DNA of 64,000 bases from Flavobacterium sp. 5 (GCF_002813295.1 NZ_PHUE01000001.1:620001-684000), one strand, 5' to 3'. Shown: positions 53,303-62,942, counted from the first letter of the stretch. The notes: generated by a model not told the origin, from the sequence alone. Translations and numbers: made by a program.

Positions 53303-55528
53303 ATGCAAACGAAACAATCTATTATTACAATATTGTTTTTTTTGTCTTTTTGTAACTGTAAAATTATGGCTCAAAATTCTTTAAATTTGACAAATACAAA
53401 AGGCCATGAAGTAATTATCATTTCATCAAGTGATGAAACAAATAAAGCAGCAACTCTTTTAAAAAATTATTTGGATAAAGCATTTAATGATCCCTTTCAT
53501 ATCCAAACTAAGAATGTAATACATACGAGTAATTCCAAAATAGTTCTTGAAATTAATACCGATGAAAAAAAAATTGATTCGGATTCTTTTATAATTAAAA
53601 GCGACGACACTGCAATTTATTTAATTGGTAATAATGAAAAAACGTTGCGATATGCTATTTATACTTTACTAGAAACATGGGGATTTAGAAGATACACTTC
53701 AAAAGACAGTTATATACCAAAACTAAAGGAAGTGAATTTCTTAAAAAATTTTCACAAAACCTACTCACCTTCTTTTGAATATCGAGCTCTATTTTATCCA
53801 GATTGTTATGATGAGGATTTTAGAGACTGGCACAAACTGGATTGGCACATTCAAGATTTTGGCATTTGGGGACATTCGTTTTATAAGTTACTAAGTGCAA
53901 AAGAATATTTCAAGACAAATCCAACGTTTTTTGCTTACTATGAAGGCAAACGAAACGCTGAATCTTTATGTATGACCAATGATACTGTATTCGATATAGT
54001 TTCTAAAAAAATGAGTGAAATTATTAATCAAAACCCCGATGCTCGTTTTTTTTCAATAAGTCAAAACGATAATTTTGTGTATTGCGAATGTGATAAATGT
54101 AAAACTTTAAACGAAAAACACGGAGGTCCACAAGGTTCGTTGTATTATTTTCTAAACAGAATTGCTAGACAATTTCCAAAAACAAAAATAACTACATTAG
54201 CCTATCTTCAAACATATCAAGCTCCAATAAATTTAAAAATTCAATCCAATATTTATACGCTTTTCTGTCCAATTGAAATGAATCGGGGAAAAGCTATTGA
54301 AGAAATACCAGACAATAAAACCTTCTTGGATATTCTCAACAAATGGAGTACAGTTACTGAACACTTATATTTATGGGACTACACAGTTGAATTTACTAAT
54401 TATCTTTCTCCTTTTCCAAATTTTCAAACCTTTTCAGAAAATTATAAATTCTATGAACAAAATAATATCAAAGGCATATTTGTACAAGGATATGCAGATA
54501 TTCCTGGAGATCTATATGAATTAAGACAATATATTTTAGCCAAATTAATTTGGGACACTAATACTAATGTTGAAACATTAACCAATGATTTTCTAAATGG
54601 TTTTTACGGTAACGCAGCTCCATTTGTCAAAAAATATATTGATTTGCTTATTCAAAATCAAGAAAAAAGTAATCGCTATTTAGACATTTATACCAATCCA
54701 ATAGATAGCAGAAATACCTTTCTCTCCCTAGAAGCAATGGATCAATATGACCAAATAATAAGTCTGGCAGAAACTGCTTCAGTAAATGATCCTGTAATAG
54801 CAAAACGAATCTTAAAATTACGATTATCTTTAGAATATGTATATTTTGAACAATCTAAATTTTATGGTAAAGACAAACACGGAATGTTTGCAGACAAAAA
54901 TAAAGAGGATCAAGGAAAACGACTTAGAGAACGTGTTCTCCAGTTTTCAAAAAATTGCAATGACCTTGGCATCTATGAAATTAGTGAAGGAGGGTTAACT
55001 CCAAATCAGTACTATGAAGAATGGTTAGCTATAGAAAAAAATTACATCACTCATTTGGGAGAGAAATATCCAATTCGTTTTTTGACTCCTCCATCCGAGG
55101 AAAACAAAGGCAAAGGATCTTATGGTTTGGTTGATGGGATGGAAGGATACAAAGATCCTGCAATTAATTGGATAGGTTGGTACGGAAACAATCCAAAAAT
55201 TGAGCTTTCTACACAAAAAACAAACTTCAACAGCATTAAAATCAATACTCTAAATGATCCAAGACACTGGATATTTAATCCTAAAAAAATAAGTATTTAT
55301 GGCTTTAAAAATCACAAATGGCAACTTATTACTCAATTAGAAAAAAATGATGGTATTGAAAGTACTGAAGTAACAATTGAACCATGGGAATTACAATCAA
55401 GCAAATTTAAAAACTATAATCTTCTAAAAATTGAAGTTGAAAATCTCAAAGAACTACCCTATTGGAGAAATCGAAAAAATAAAAAACCAATGGTAATGAT
55501 TGATGAAATTGAGTTGTATAATGAATAA
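53303..55528 (+). CDS. Secreted DUF4838 protein with C-terminal discoidin-like domain
   Basis: A 741-residue exported protein. I start it at the ATG at 53303, which gives a compact signal peptide (LFFLSFCNCKIMAQ); starts at 53258 or 53222 would give a long leader. Residues about 30-130 resemble the N-terminal domain of alpha-glucuronidase/GH67-type proteins (LIGNNEKTLRYAIYTLLETWGFR). The DUF4838 core follows (about 170-520) with AESLCMTNDTV, ISQNDNFVYCECDKC and LYLWDYTVEFTNYL. The last 140 residues (from about 600) are an F5/8-type beta-sandwich. This family is thought to act on glycans but its reaction is not established. It follows the YaiO gene after 177 bases and may process or bind the same polysaccharide. 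Confidence 0.8.
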   Translation: MQTKQSIITILFFLSFCNCKIMAQNSLNLTNTKGHEVIIISSSDETNKAATLLKNYLDKAFNDPFHIQTKNVIHTSNSKIVLEINTDEKKIDSDSFIIKSDDTAIYLIGNNEKTLRYAIYTLLETWGFRRYTSKDSYIPKLKEVNFLKNFHKTYSPSFEYRALFYPDCYDEDFRDWHKLDWHIQDFGIWGHSFYKLLSAKEYFKTNPTFFAYYEGKRNAESLCMTNDTVFDIVSKKMSEIINQNPDARFFSISQNDNFVYCECDKCKTLNEKHGGPQGSLYYFLNRIARQFPKTKITTLAYLQTYQAPINLKIQSNIYTLFCPIEMNRGKAIEEIPDNKTFLDILNKWSTVTEHLYLWDYTVEFTNYLSPFPNFQTFSENYKFYEQNNIKGIFVQGYADIPGDLYELRQYILAKLIWDTNTNVETLTNDFLNGFYGNAAPFVKKYIDLLIQNQEKSNRYLDIYTNPIDSRNTFLSLEAMDQYDQIISLAETASVNDPVIAKRILKLRLSLEYVYFEQSKFYGKDKHGMFADKNKEDQGKRLRERVLQFSKNCNDLGIYEISEGGLTPNQYYEEWLAIEKNYITHLGEKYPIRFLTPPSEENKGKGSYGLVDGMEGYKDPAINWIGWYGNNPKIELSTQKTNFNSIKINTLNDPRHWIFNPKKISIYGFKNHKWQLITQLEKNDGIESTEVTIEPWELQSSKFKNYNLLKIEVENLKELPYWRNRKNKKPMVMIDEIELYNE

Positions 55529-56193
55529 AATTAAACATAGAAATTAAATCTATCAAACCTAATCATAACTACAATTTTTATTATATATCAATCCTTGCTT
55601 ACAAATATTTGTAGATAAATTTGCATAAAAAAAATAAAAAATGTACTTTTATCTATATTATTATACATTTAATAGATTAAATAGAAAGTTCCTACGGGAT
55701 AACATGCAAACTTTTATTTTTCATTTAAGGAAATAGCTTAAATAAAGACATCCGTTTTTAAAAGTAAAACCAAATAGAAAATTAATTTCCCCCGCTTTGC
55801 AAAAGACTATTTAATTAAGCTAATTCATATAGAAAGTAAATCATCAATAAATCGATAAACACTAGTTACACTTTCTTTAAGCATTTTATATACGAGCAAA
55901 AAAACTCTTGTGTATAACTTTATTAATGTTCTTTTTTCTTAACATTTTGTAGGATTCTGACCCAGAATAGATTTATTCATTTTATGTCAAATAAAAAATT
56001 AAAAACATTCAACAGTAAAACTTAACAGTTTTTAACAACATAATTCACTCATAAAGAATATTTTACACCCAAAAAAAAATTAAAACTGACAATTGGCACA
56101 ATTATTGTTTGAGAGGAACTGTCTCAAAAAATACCGCTTTTAAAAATAACATCAATCCCAAAAAGAGTGATTAAATATTAAAACAAAAAAAAC
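55529..56193. other. 665-bp non-coding spacer upstream of the response regulator
   Basis: I find no gene here. It is very AT-rich. Notable items are the short dyad ATTCTG-ACC-CAGAAT (55954-55968), the sigma-54-like element at 56094-56108, and a hairpin (TTTGAGA/TCTCAAA, 56108-56128) directly after it. The length and features suggest a long regulated leader for the receiver gene. Confidence 0.5.
56094..56108 (+). promoter_or_regulatory. Sigma-54-like (-24/-12) promoter candidate
   Basis: TTGGCACAATTATTGT: the -24 GG (56095-56096) and the -12 G (56107) have the exact 10-nt spacing of the sigma-54 TGGCAC-N5-TTGC pattern, with T in place of C at the last position. It lies about 85 bases before the response regulator start. 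Chance is possible in AT-rich DNA. Confidence 0.4.
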
Positions 56194-56619
56194 ATGAACA
56201 ATTCAGATTTAAAAATATTGATTGCTGAAGATGACATATTAATGATCAAAATTCTTGAATTCATACTTAAGAAAGAAGGATATCAAGTAACGTCATGTAA
56301 AGATGGTTTGAGTGCTATCGAAAAAATACCTATACTAATACCCGACTTAATTATTACTGATATTATGCTCCCTTTTCGTTCTGGATTAGAAATTATAGGC
56401 TATTCAAAAGACCATTTTGAAAACATCCCGGTTATTGTGGTTTCATCATTAGGTGAAGAAGAAAGTACAGTTATAGAAGCATTTAATCTTGGTGCAGATG
56501 ATTTTGTTTCTAAACCGTTTAATCCAAATGAATTGTTACTAAGAGTAAAACGCTTATTTGCCAAAACAAAGCATAGTATTAGACCAAACGACAATACGAC
56601 AATAAATATTAGTGCCTAA
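56194..56619 (+). CDS. Single-domain response regulator
   Basis: A 141-residue receiver protein without an output domain. It shows the acidic pocket AEDD (residues 11-14), phospho-acceptor Asp56 (LIITDIMLP), the switch SS at 84-85 and Lys107 (SKPFNPNELLLRVKRL). The C-terminal 20 residues are a polar tail. It stands alone between the polysaccharide genes and the propeller lipoprotein, with a long leader upstream and a terminator after it. It probably passes on phosphate or binds a partner rather than DNA. No kinase is adjacent. Confidence 0.9.
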   Translation: MNNSDLKILIAEDDILMIKILEFILKKEGYQVTSCKDGLSAIEKIPILIPDLIITDIMLPFRSGLEIIGYSKDHFENIPVIVVSSLGEEESTVIEAFNLGADDFVSKPFNPNELLLRVKRLFAKTKHSIRPNDNTTINISA

Positions 56620-56644
56620 AACAAATAGTCCTAATACCACATTA

Positions 56645-56686
56645 AACCTCTATTTGCAGTCCAAAAACAGCTAATAGAGGTTTTTT
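56645..56686 (+). terminator. Terminator after the response regulator
   Basis: AACCTCTATT (56645-56654) pairs with AATAGAGGTT (56673-56682), followed by T residues. Confidence 0.85.
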
Positions 56687-56756
56687 AAATAATTTATTTT
56701 GAAAATGAATCTTTTTTGAGGTTGTGCAACAGCTACTACTGTTAGGTAATCACTTT

Positions 56757-57905
56757 TTAATCTGTTACGATAAAATAGTCGTAATCATCCTTAATAATAG
56801 TATTTTCAGATAAAGTATTATTGGTTAGGTTAAATTTTAAAAGTTTATATGTAGCAATTCCATTATTATATATAATTTTCTTTCCAATTATTTGATCTGT
56901 TTGTGGAAAATAAGTAAGTTGAGAAATATGTTCTGCACTAATATTTATTAAAGTTTTGATTTCTGTGCCATCAACAGGATTGAGTTCAACTATTTTTTTG
57001 GTTGCTCTATATGCATATAATTTTCCATTAGTTGCAGGAATTAATTCATCATAACCGTAATAAATATTTTCAGTTATCGAATTGTCAGAAAGTTTTATCT
57101 TGCAAAGTTTATGAATGTTTTTCCCATTATTATCAAGAATACCTTTATCTCCCATTATTTCATTTGTTTGAGGATTGTAAATTAATCCATAAAGTTGATC
57201 GCTTCCTGTATTTATTAAATTTCCAATTTCGGAACCTGTATTTGGATTTAATTGAATAATACCTTCATACAATTTGTACCCATATAATTTTCCTGTTGTT
57301 GTTACGATCAATTGATCATAACCTGCATAAGTTATCTCTGTTATAGTTTTATCTGCAAGTTTTACTTTAAAAAGTTTGAAAGGGTTAATTCCATTGTTAT
57401 TTGGCTTTATTCCTTGTCCTATAATTTCATTTGTTGGAGCAAAATACTTTAATTCAGTTAAAAAATCAGATTCTAAACCATATACTAGAGTTTTGGTTTC
57501 TACACCTGTAGCTGAATTTAATTCAACAACCTGTCCAAATTGTTTGTATGCGAATAGACGATTTGTACCATTTATAGTAATATAACCTGCATTAACTGTT
57601 TTACCATTTACAATAAATTGAAGTTGACCAGAAGTTGTACCAACTGGAACTTTAACGCTTATTGTAGTTGAAGTAATTTCTGTAATTTGACCTTTTGTAC
57701 CATTAAATGTAATAATATAATTTTCATTTGGATTAAAGTTTTGTCCATTAATTATAATAGTATCACCTATATTAGTTGAACTAGTCGAAATACTTTGAAT
57801 TGTTGGGGTTAGTGATGTCGGATTTTGGATTTCAGTATCTTCTGAATTACTACTTGTACAACTAATTAAAATAAATAGTGTTAAAATTGAAAAAAAATAT
57901 TTCAT
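56757..57905 (-). CDS. IPT/TIG-domain lipoprotein with three propeller-like repeats
   Basis: I start it at the ATG at 57905 (382 residues), which gives a lipoprotein signal (MKYFFSILTLFILISCTSSN, Cys at 16). The longer frame from 58136 is only an upstream reading. After a Thr/Ser linker comes an IPT/TIG beta-sandwich (about 35-115: GDTIIINGQNFNPNENYIITFNG). The rest holds three repeats of about 80 residues, each with GKLYGY/GKLYAY, a (V/Q)ELNP-type turn and a TNEI(I/M)G-type turn, as in beta-propellers. It is probably a surface-binding protein. No partner is adjacent. Confidence 0.82.
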   Translation of the reverse strand: MKYFFSILTLFILISCTSSNSEDTEIQNPTSLTPTIQSISTSSTNIGDTIIINGQNFNPNENYIITFNGTKGQITEITSTTISVKVPVGTTSGQLQFIVNGKTVNAGYITINGTNRLFAYKQFGQVVELNSATGVETKTLVYGLESDFLTELKYFAPTNEIIGQGIKPNNNGINPFKLFKVKLADKTITEITYAGYDQLIVTTTGKLYGYKLYEGIIQLNPNTGSEIGNLINTGSDQLYGLIYNPQTNEIMGDKGILDNNGKNIHKLCKIKLSDNSITENIYYGYDELIPATNGKLYAYRATKKIVELNPVDGTEIKTLINISAEHISQLTYFPQTDQIIGKKIIYNNGIATYKLLKFNLTNNTLSENTIIKDDYDYFIVTD

Positions 57906-58174
57906 TCTGAATGCTTGGTTTTTAATAGTTAGGATATTTTTTTGAAAGATATAAAATATTAATACAAAATAATTCTGCATATAATGTTTTAAAATAATTA
58001 TTTTCCTCTTTATTGGAAGGCTTATTTTAAAAGTCCAATAAAAGAGATATAGTAGAGAGCAGGTGGAATGTTTATTAAAAAACGAAAAGGTTCTACTCCT
58101 AAAAAAAACGATTCTTATTCTGTTCATAGTTATCATTCCTACAACGGAGGAATCACTAAAATTTGCTCATAATA

Positions 58175-58202
58175 GTGAGATTACTTCGTTCCTCGCAATG
58201 AC
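58175..58202 (+). repeat. 28-nt dispersed motif, copy 2
   Basis: GTGAGATTACTTCGTTCC followed by TCGCAATGAC, matching 23193-23220 at 27 of 28 positions, same strand. It lies 64 bases before the helicase start codon. Confidence 0.75.
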
Positions 58203-58239
58203 AAAAAACGCAAGATTTTTAAAATGCTGATTAATAACG

Positions 58240-58247
58240 TACCTTTG
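58240..58247 (+). promoter_or_regulatory. Promoter -7 element of the helicase gene
   Basis: TACCTTTG (exact TAnnTTTG) followed by CAC, 19 bases before the start codon at 58267. No TTG is at the ideal -33 spacing. Confidence 0.55.
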
Positions 58248-58266
58248 CACAAAATTAAAAATACAA

Positions 58267-59616
58267 ATGAGTACTTTCGAACAATTCAATCTCCCTAAAT
58301 CTGTACAAAAAGCCATAACCGATTTGGGTTTTACAGCTCCTACTCCTATTCAGGAAAAAACTTTTTCTGTGATAATGTCAGGACGTGATATGATGGGGAT
58401 TGCACAAACAGGTACTGGTAAAACATTTGCCTATTTATTACCGCTGCTTAAACTATACAAATTTACTCCTGGACATACTCCTAAAATTGTAATTCTTGTA
58501 CCAACACGTGAACTTGTAGTTCAGGTGGTTGAAGAAGTCGAAAAACTGACGAAATACATGTCGGTTCGTACTATTGGGATTTTTGGTGGTGTGAATATCA
58601 ATACTCAAAAAACAACTGTTTATCAAGGTTGTGATATACTTGTAGGAACACCTGGAAGAATCATGGATTTGACTTTAGATAATGTGATTCGTTTTGAGGA
58701 AATGCAAAAACTGGTTATCGATGAGTTTGACGAAATGCTAAATTTAGGTTTCCGTACTCAGTTGACTGCTATTTTGGCGATGATGCCTAAAAAACGTCAA
58801 AACATACTTTTTTCGGCGACTATGACTGATGAAGTAGATACTATTTTGAATGATTATTTTGATTATCCAGAAGAAGTTACGCTGTCGGCATCAGGAACTC
58901 CTTTAGAAAAAATCAGACAAATCACGTATCAAGTTCCAAATTTCAATACTAAAATTAACTTGTTAAAACATTTATTAGAAACCAATGAAGACATGAGTCG
59001 TGTTTTGGTTTTTGTGAACAACAAGAAAATTTCGGATATGGTTCATACTCGCATTGAAGAAGATTTTGAAGGACAATTTGGTGTTATTCACTCAAATAAA
59101 TCTCAAAATTATCGTTTGAGTACGATGGCTGAATTTCAAGAAGGAAATCTTCGTGGATTAATCACCACCGATATTATGGCGAGGGGTTTGGATATTTCTA
59201 ATATTACGCACGTAATCAACTTTGAAATGCCGGAACTTCCTGAATTATATATGCACCGTATTGGTAGAACGGGTCGTGCCGATGCTACTGGTACTGCTAT
59301 TAGTTTTATTGCGCCTAGAGAAGAAGAATTTAAATTTGCCATTGAATTATTAATGGATATGGAATTAGGATTTGAGCCTTTTCCAGAAGAAATTGAAGTT
59401 TCATCAAAACTAATTGAACCTGAAAAAGACCGTCAGCCTATTAAGTTTTTGATGAAAAAGACAAAACTAGAAGGTGATGGCGCATTTCATGAAAAGAGTA
59501 AAAAGAATAAAAAAGTCAACTTGGGAGGACCTGGTGTAACCAAGAAAAAAACTCATGGTTCTGTAAATAGAAATATGTTGAAAAACCAAGCTGCTAAGAA
59601 AAAGAAGAAGAAATAA
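58267..59616 (+). CDS. DEAD-box family ATP-dependent RNA helicase
   Basis: A 449-residue RNA helicase, possibly for ribosome assembly or mRNA decay. Motifs: Q motif FGLPKSV-type start (FEQFNLPKSVQKAI, PTPIQ), I AQTGTGKT, Ia PTRELV, GG and GTPGR, II VIDEFDEM (the DEAD tetrapeptide is DEFD here), III SAT, V TTDIMARGLDI, VI HRIGRTGR. The last 50 residues are a strongly basic tail (KKSKKNKKVNLGG to KKKKKK), likely for RNA binding. It has its own promoter element upstream and a strong terminator downstream. Confidence 0.94.
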   Translation: MSTFEQFNLPKSVQKAITDLGFTAPTPIQEKTFSVIMSGRDMMGIAQTGTGKTFAYLLPLLKLYKFTPGHTPKIVILVPTRELVVQVVEEVEKLTKYMSVRTIGIFGGVNINTQKTTVYQGCDILVGTPGRIMDLTLDNVIRFEEMQKLVIDEFDEMLNLGFRTQLTAILAMMPKKRQNILFSATMTDEVDTILNDYFDYPEEVTLSASGTPLEKIRQITYQVPNFNTKINLLKHLLETNEDMSRVLVFVNNKKISDMVHTRIEEDFEGQFGVIHSNKSQNYRLSTMAEFQEGNLRGLITTDIMARGLDISNITHVINFEMPELPELYMHRIGRTGRADATGTAISFIAPREEEFKFAIELLMDMELGFEPFPEEIEVSSKLIEPEKDRQPIKFLMKKTKLEGDGAFHEKSKKNKKVNLGGPGVTKKKTHGSVNRNMLKNQAAKKKKKK

Positions 59617-59633
59617 TCCTTCTAGATTAGTAT

Positions 59634-59678
59634 AAAAAAAATAGCCTGAGATTTTCGATCTCAGGCTATTTTTTTATA
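59634..59678. terminator. Bidirectional terminator between helicase and lactonase genes
   Basis: AATAGCCTGAGA pairs with TCTCAGGCTATT around a TTTTCGA loop, with A-rich sequence before and T-rich sequence after, so it can serve both convergent genes. Confidence 0.92.
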
Positions 59679-59699
59679 ATGCATTTTGATTTTTAATCT

Positions 59700-60833
59700 C
59701 TATTTTCTCTTTTTAGCATTGGTTCCTTCGTCAAAAATCAAACAAACAGGAGAGCATAAATCAAAACTTTTTCCTGAATCTGTTAATGTTCCTTTCTTCT
59801 TATTAATCTTAAAAATAACAATATTATTAGTGTATTGATGCCCTACCAAAAGAAATTTGCCTGTTGGATCAATCGCAAAACTCCTAGGCCCTTTACCCAA
59901 AGTACCGGTTTGACCTTTTAATTGTAATTTACCTTTTTTCTTAATTTTAAAAACTGAAATATTGTTAGCTTCTCCTCTGTTTGAAGCATATAAAAATTTA
60001 CCGTTTGGAGAAATTTCAATATCTGCGGAACTAAATGTACCTTTAAAATCTTTTGCCAAAATTGTCGTTTCAAAAACTTTAGTTAGCTTTCCTTCTTTGT
60101 AACTAAACGAAGTTATCTCTCCATTGAGTTCTTGTAACAAATAAACATACTTTCCTTTTTTATCAAACTTCAAATGTCTAGGTCCGCTTCCAGGGGTTAC
60201 TGAAACACTGTCTTTTAATGTTAATACATCAGAAGTAGCGGTCGAATTATAATTGTACACATATACTTTGTCTGTTCCTAAATCATTACTCAATACATAT
60301 TTTTTATCTGGCGAAAAATAGACCATGTGTACGTGAGCCTTTTCCTGTCTGTCAGGATTTATTCCTTTTCCGTAATGCTGAACTACTTGTTTAGCTTCTG
60401 TCAAACTACCATCTGCATTTTTTCCAAAAACAGCTATATTTCCTCCCGAGTAATTAGCTACAATCACATTATTATCGTCATTAATTAGATAACAAGGATC
60501 AGCACCTTTTGAACTTACTTGATTAATTAAACTTGGTTTTCCGCTTGCTTGATCAAAACCAAGAGCGCTTACAGTACTTTCATTCCCATTTTCATTAACT
60601 GCATACATAAATTTACCATCCTTAGAAAGCGATACATAACTGGGACTAGCTATACTATCTGAACTCTTTTTCAATCTAAGTTGTGCTTTTTCGGAATTGA
60701 ACTCATATACATAAATCCCTCTACTGCTGCAGGAATTGGTATAAGTTCCGACAATAAGATTGTGAATATTTTTTTGAGCCTGTATGGAAGCTATAGAAGA
60801 AATCAAAAGAAGAAATAAATATAGTTTTTTCAT
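59700..60833 (-). CDS. Exported lactonase-family beta-propeller (6-phosphogluconolactonase-like)
   Basis: A 377-residue protein of the lactonase (PF10282-type) seven-bladed propeller family, with a signal peptide ending QAQ (residue 20), so it is periplasmic. Family segments are VGTYTNSCSSRGIYVYEF, YVSLSKDGKFMYAVNENG, DPCYLINDDNNVIVANYSGGNIAVF, KAHVHMVYFSPDKKYVLSNDLGTDKVYVY, PGSGPRHLKFDKKGKYVYLLQEL and LGKGPRSFAIDPTGKFLLVGHQ. Cytosolic relatives hydrolyse 6-phosphogluconolactone; because this one is exported its substrate is probably another sugar lactone. Confidence 0.88.
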   Translation of the reverse strand: MKKLYLFLLLISSIASIQAQKNIHNLIVGTYTNSCSSRGIYVYEFNSEKAQLRLKKSSDSIASPSYVSLSKDGKFMYAVNENGNESTVSALGFDQASGKPSLINQVSSKGADPCYLINDDNNVIVANYSGGNIAVFGKNADGSLTEAKQVVQHYGKGINPDRQEKAHVHMVYFSPDKKYVLSNDLGTDKVYVYNYNSTATSDVLTLKDSVSVTPGSGPRHLKFDKKGKYVYLLQELNGEITSFSYKEGKLTKVFETTILAKDFKGTFSSADIEISPNGKFLYASNRGEANNISVFKIKKKGKLQLKGQTGTLGKGPRSFAIDPTGKFLLVGHQYTNNIVIFKINKKKGTLTDSGKSFDLCSPVCLIFDEGTNAKKRK

Positions 60834-60943
60834 ATTAAAAAATTTCGAAGAAGCTAAAATACTTATAATCTTTCAGAATCCCCCTATTTCTTTCCATTTT
60901 TGAAAAATAATAGCAACATTATAAGAAACTGTGAACAAATTTG

Positions 60944-60951
60944 TATTTTTG
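60944..60951 (+). promoter_or_regulatory. Promoter -7 element of the BatA-type gene
   Basis: TATTTTTG (exact TAnnTTTG), 62 bases before the start codon at 61014. No ideal TTG upstream. Confidence 0.4.
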
Positions 60952-61013
60952 ACACACAGAATTCAAGGAATTCTCCATTGAAACAAACTCTGTGAAGCAA
61001 ACAAAACCTTAGA

Positions 61014-62942
61014 ATGCATTTTAAACAACCCGAAATTCTATACTTTCTATTCTTATTGATTGTTCCAATTTTGGTTCATTTATTTCAATTAAGACGTTTC
61101 AAAAAAGAATATTTTACCAATGTTCGTTTCCTAAAAGCCCTTTCAATACAAACTCGAAAAAGTTCCAAAATTAAAAAATGGTTACTTTTGGCATGTCGTC
61201 TTCTATTATTGACTTTTATTATTTTAGCCTTTGCTCAGCCCTTTTTCGAATCCAAGGACAGTAAAAATGCCAGCAATAAAATGTACATTATTCTGGACAA
61301 TTCCTTTAGCATGCAAGCCAAAGGTAAAAAAGGAGAATTATTAAAACGTGCCATTCAAGAGTTATTAGAAGAAACTCCTGAGAATGCCAGTTTCTCTTTA
61401 CTTACCAACACAGATAGTTATTGGGATACCGATATTAAAACGATTCGAAATGAATTGCAAAACCTAAAATACAGTGCAACTCCTTTTCAATTAGACAATA
61501 TTTTAGCAAAAGTAAAAGCACATAAGTCGGCTTTCAAAAAAGATATTGTTGTCATTACCGATGCGGTGGGTCTAACTCCAAATCAATTAAAAAATATTGA
61601 AACTTCTACTATTCCTTATTTCATTATTCCAAAGGCAGAACAAAAGAACAATGTAGCAATCGATAGTGTTTTCATTCGTCAAACACTTGATGATTTCTAC
61701 GAATTAAGTATCAACACGACCAATTACAGTGATAATTTCAAACCTGTTTCTATGGCTTTATACAATCAAAACAAGCTGATTGCTAAAACCATTATCAACT
61801 TTAAAAACAAAAAAGAAACCATCAATTTTACTATTCCGAAACAAGCTTTTCATGGTTATGTTTCCATAGAAGACAATGACTTGGTTTATGATAACAAATT
61901 GTTTTTTAGTATTTCAAAAATCAAAAAGAACAATATTATCAGTATTGGAACGCCTGAAAAAAATAATTTCCTAAGTAGAATTTACACTAATGACGAATTC
62001 AATTATAATTCTTTCACACTAAACTCTTTAGATTATAATGCCATCGACAAGCAAGATGCTATTGTATTGAATGAACTAGATGAAATCCCTCAAGCTTTAG
62101 AAACGACTTTGAAATCCTTTGTCAAAAAAGGAGGAAATCTAATTGTAATTCCATCTGAAAAAGTTTCTATATCAAACTTAAATGAGTTGATACAACAATT
62201 TGACAACACCCAATTCAAATCATTAGAATCGAATGAAAAACTGATTACCAAAATCAACTTCAGTCATCCATTATTTGCTGGTGTTTTTGAAAACAAAACA
62301 AATAATTTTCAGTATCCAAAAATCAAAAAAGATTTTACGATTTCGACAACAAGCCCAGCCGTTTTAAATTTTGATGATCAATCTCCATTTTTAACAGCAA
62401 TAAAAACAGCAGTTTCTTCGGTTTATGTGTTTTCGGCTCCAATTAATACTGATAATTCTAATTTTCAGCAATCGCCATTAATTGTTCCAGTTTTTTACAA
62501 AATGGCTTTAAGCAATCAAAATAATGGCATAAATGCAAACACAATTGGAAACAATACTTCCTACCTCGTTTCTGTGAATTTGGCCAAAGATGAAATTCTA
62601 ACAGTAAAAAATTCAGACGAACAATTTATTCCGGTACAACAATTATTAAATAATAAAGTTCAATTATTTTTTAATGATTACCCTGAAAAAGCAGGCAATT
62701 ACATGATTTATGATTCCAAAAAACCAATAGAAAATATTAGTTTTAATTACCCAAGAACAGAAAGTGATTTGAATCAAGTCAACGAAAGTATTTTATCAGA
62801 TTATAAAACAAGTGATTCCATTACAACCATTTTTGACACACTACAAAGCAACCGAAGTGACAATCAAATTTGGAAATGGTTTATTATCTTTGCACTACTA
62901 TTTCTAGCATTGGAAATGGCAATTATCAAATTTGTGAAATAA
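61014..62942 (+). CDS. BatA/vWA-type membrane protein
   Basis: A 642-residue inner-membrane protein. It opens with the BatA N-terminal domain: a helix at residues 8-24 (ILYFLFLLIVPILVHLFQLR), then a second helix at about 60-77 (LLLACRLLLLTFIILAFAQPF). A vWA-like region follows with the MIDAS motif DNSFS near residue 94, and KDIVVITDAVG. The centre (about 210-600) is a mixed region without named motif, and one C-terminal helix ends the protein (about 620-640). The family is common in Bacteroidota envelope and aerotolerance (Bat) clusters. It is 31 bases before the dihydroorotase-like gene; this pairing is probably one transcript. Confidence 0.85.
   Translation: MHFKQPEILYFLFLLIVPILVHLFQLRRFKKEYFTNVRFLKALSIQTRKSSKIKKWLLLACRLLLLTFIILAFAQPFFESKDSKNASNKMYIILDNSFSMQAKGKKGELLKRAIQELLEETPENASFSLLTNTDSYWDTDIKTIRNELQNLKYSATPFQLDNILAKVKAHKSAFKKDIVVITDAVGLTPNQLKNIETSTIPYFIIPKAEQKNNVAIDSVFIRQTLDDFYELSINTTNYSDNFKPVSMALYNQNKLIAKTIINFKNKKETINFTIPKQAFHGYVSIEDNDLVYDNKLFFSISKIKKNNIISIGTPEKNNFLSRIYTNDEFNYNSFTLNSLDYNAIDKQDAIVLNELDEIPQALETTLKSFVKKGGNLIVIPSEKVSISNLNELIQQFDNTQFKSLESNEKLITKINFSHPLFAGVFENKTNNFQYPKIKKDFTISTTSPAVLNFDDQSPFLTAIKTAVSSVYVFSAPINTDNSNFQQSPLIVPVFYKMALSNQNNGINANTIGNNTSYLVSVNLAKDEILTVKNSDEQFIPVQQLLNNKVQLFFNDYPEKAGNYMIYDSKKPIENISFNYPRTESDLNQVNESILSDYKTSDSITTIFDTLQSNRSDNQIWKWFIIFALLFLALEMAIIKFVK

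Larger units (their letters stand above)
57906..58266. other. Intergenic region with dispersed motif and helicase promoter
   Basis: A 361-bp divergent spacer. It holds an inverted repeat TTTATTGGA/TCCAATAAA (58009-58017 with 58034-58042), a short dyad ATTCCT/AGGAAT around 58135-58155, the 28-nt repeat at 58175, and the helicase promoter element at 58240. Apart from these I see nothing. Confidence 0.55.

Noticed and set aside
57906..58136. 77-residue N-terminal extension of the IPT lipoprotein
   Set aside because: It is an upstream reading without family similarity; the ATG at 57905 gives a proper lipoprotein signal.
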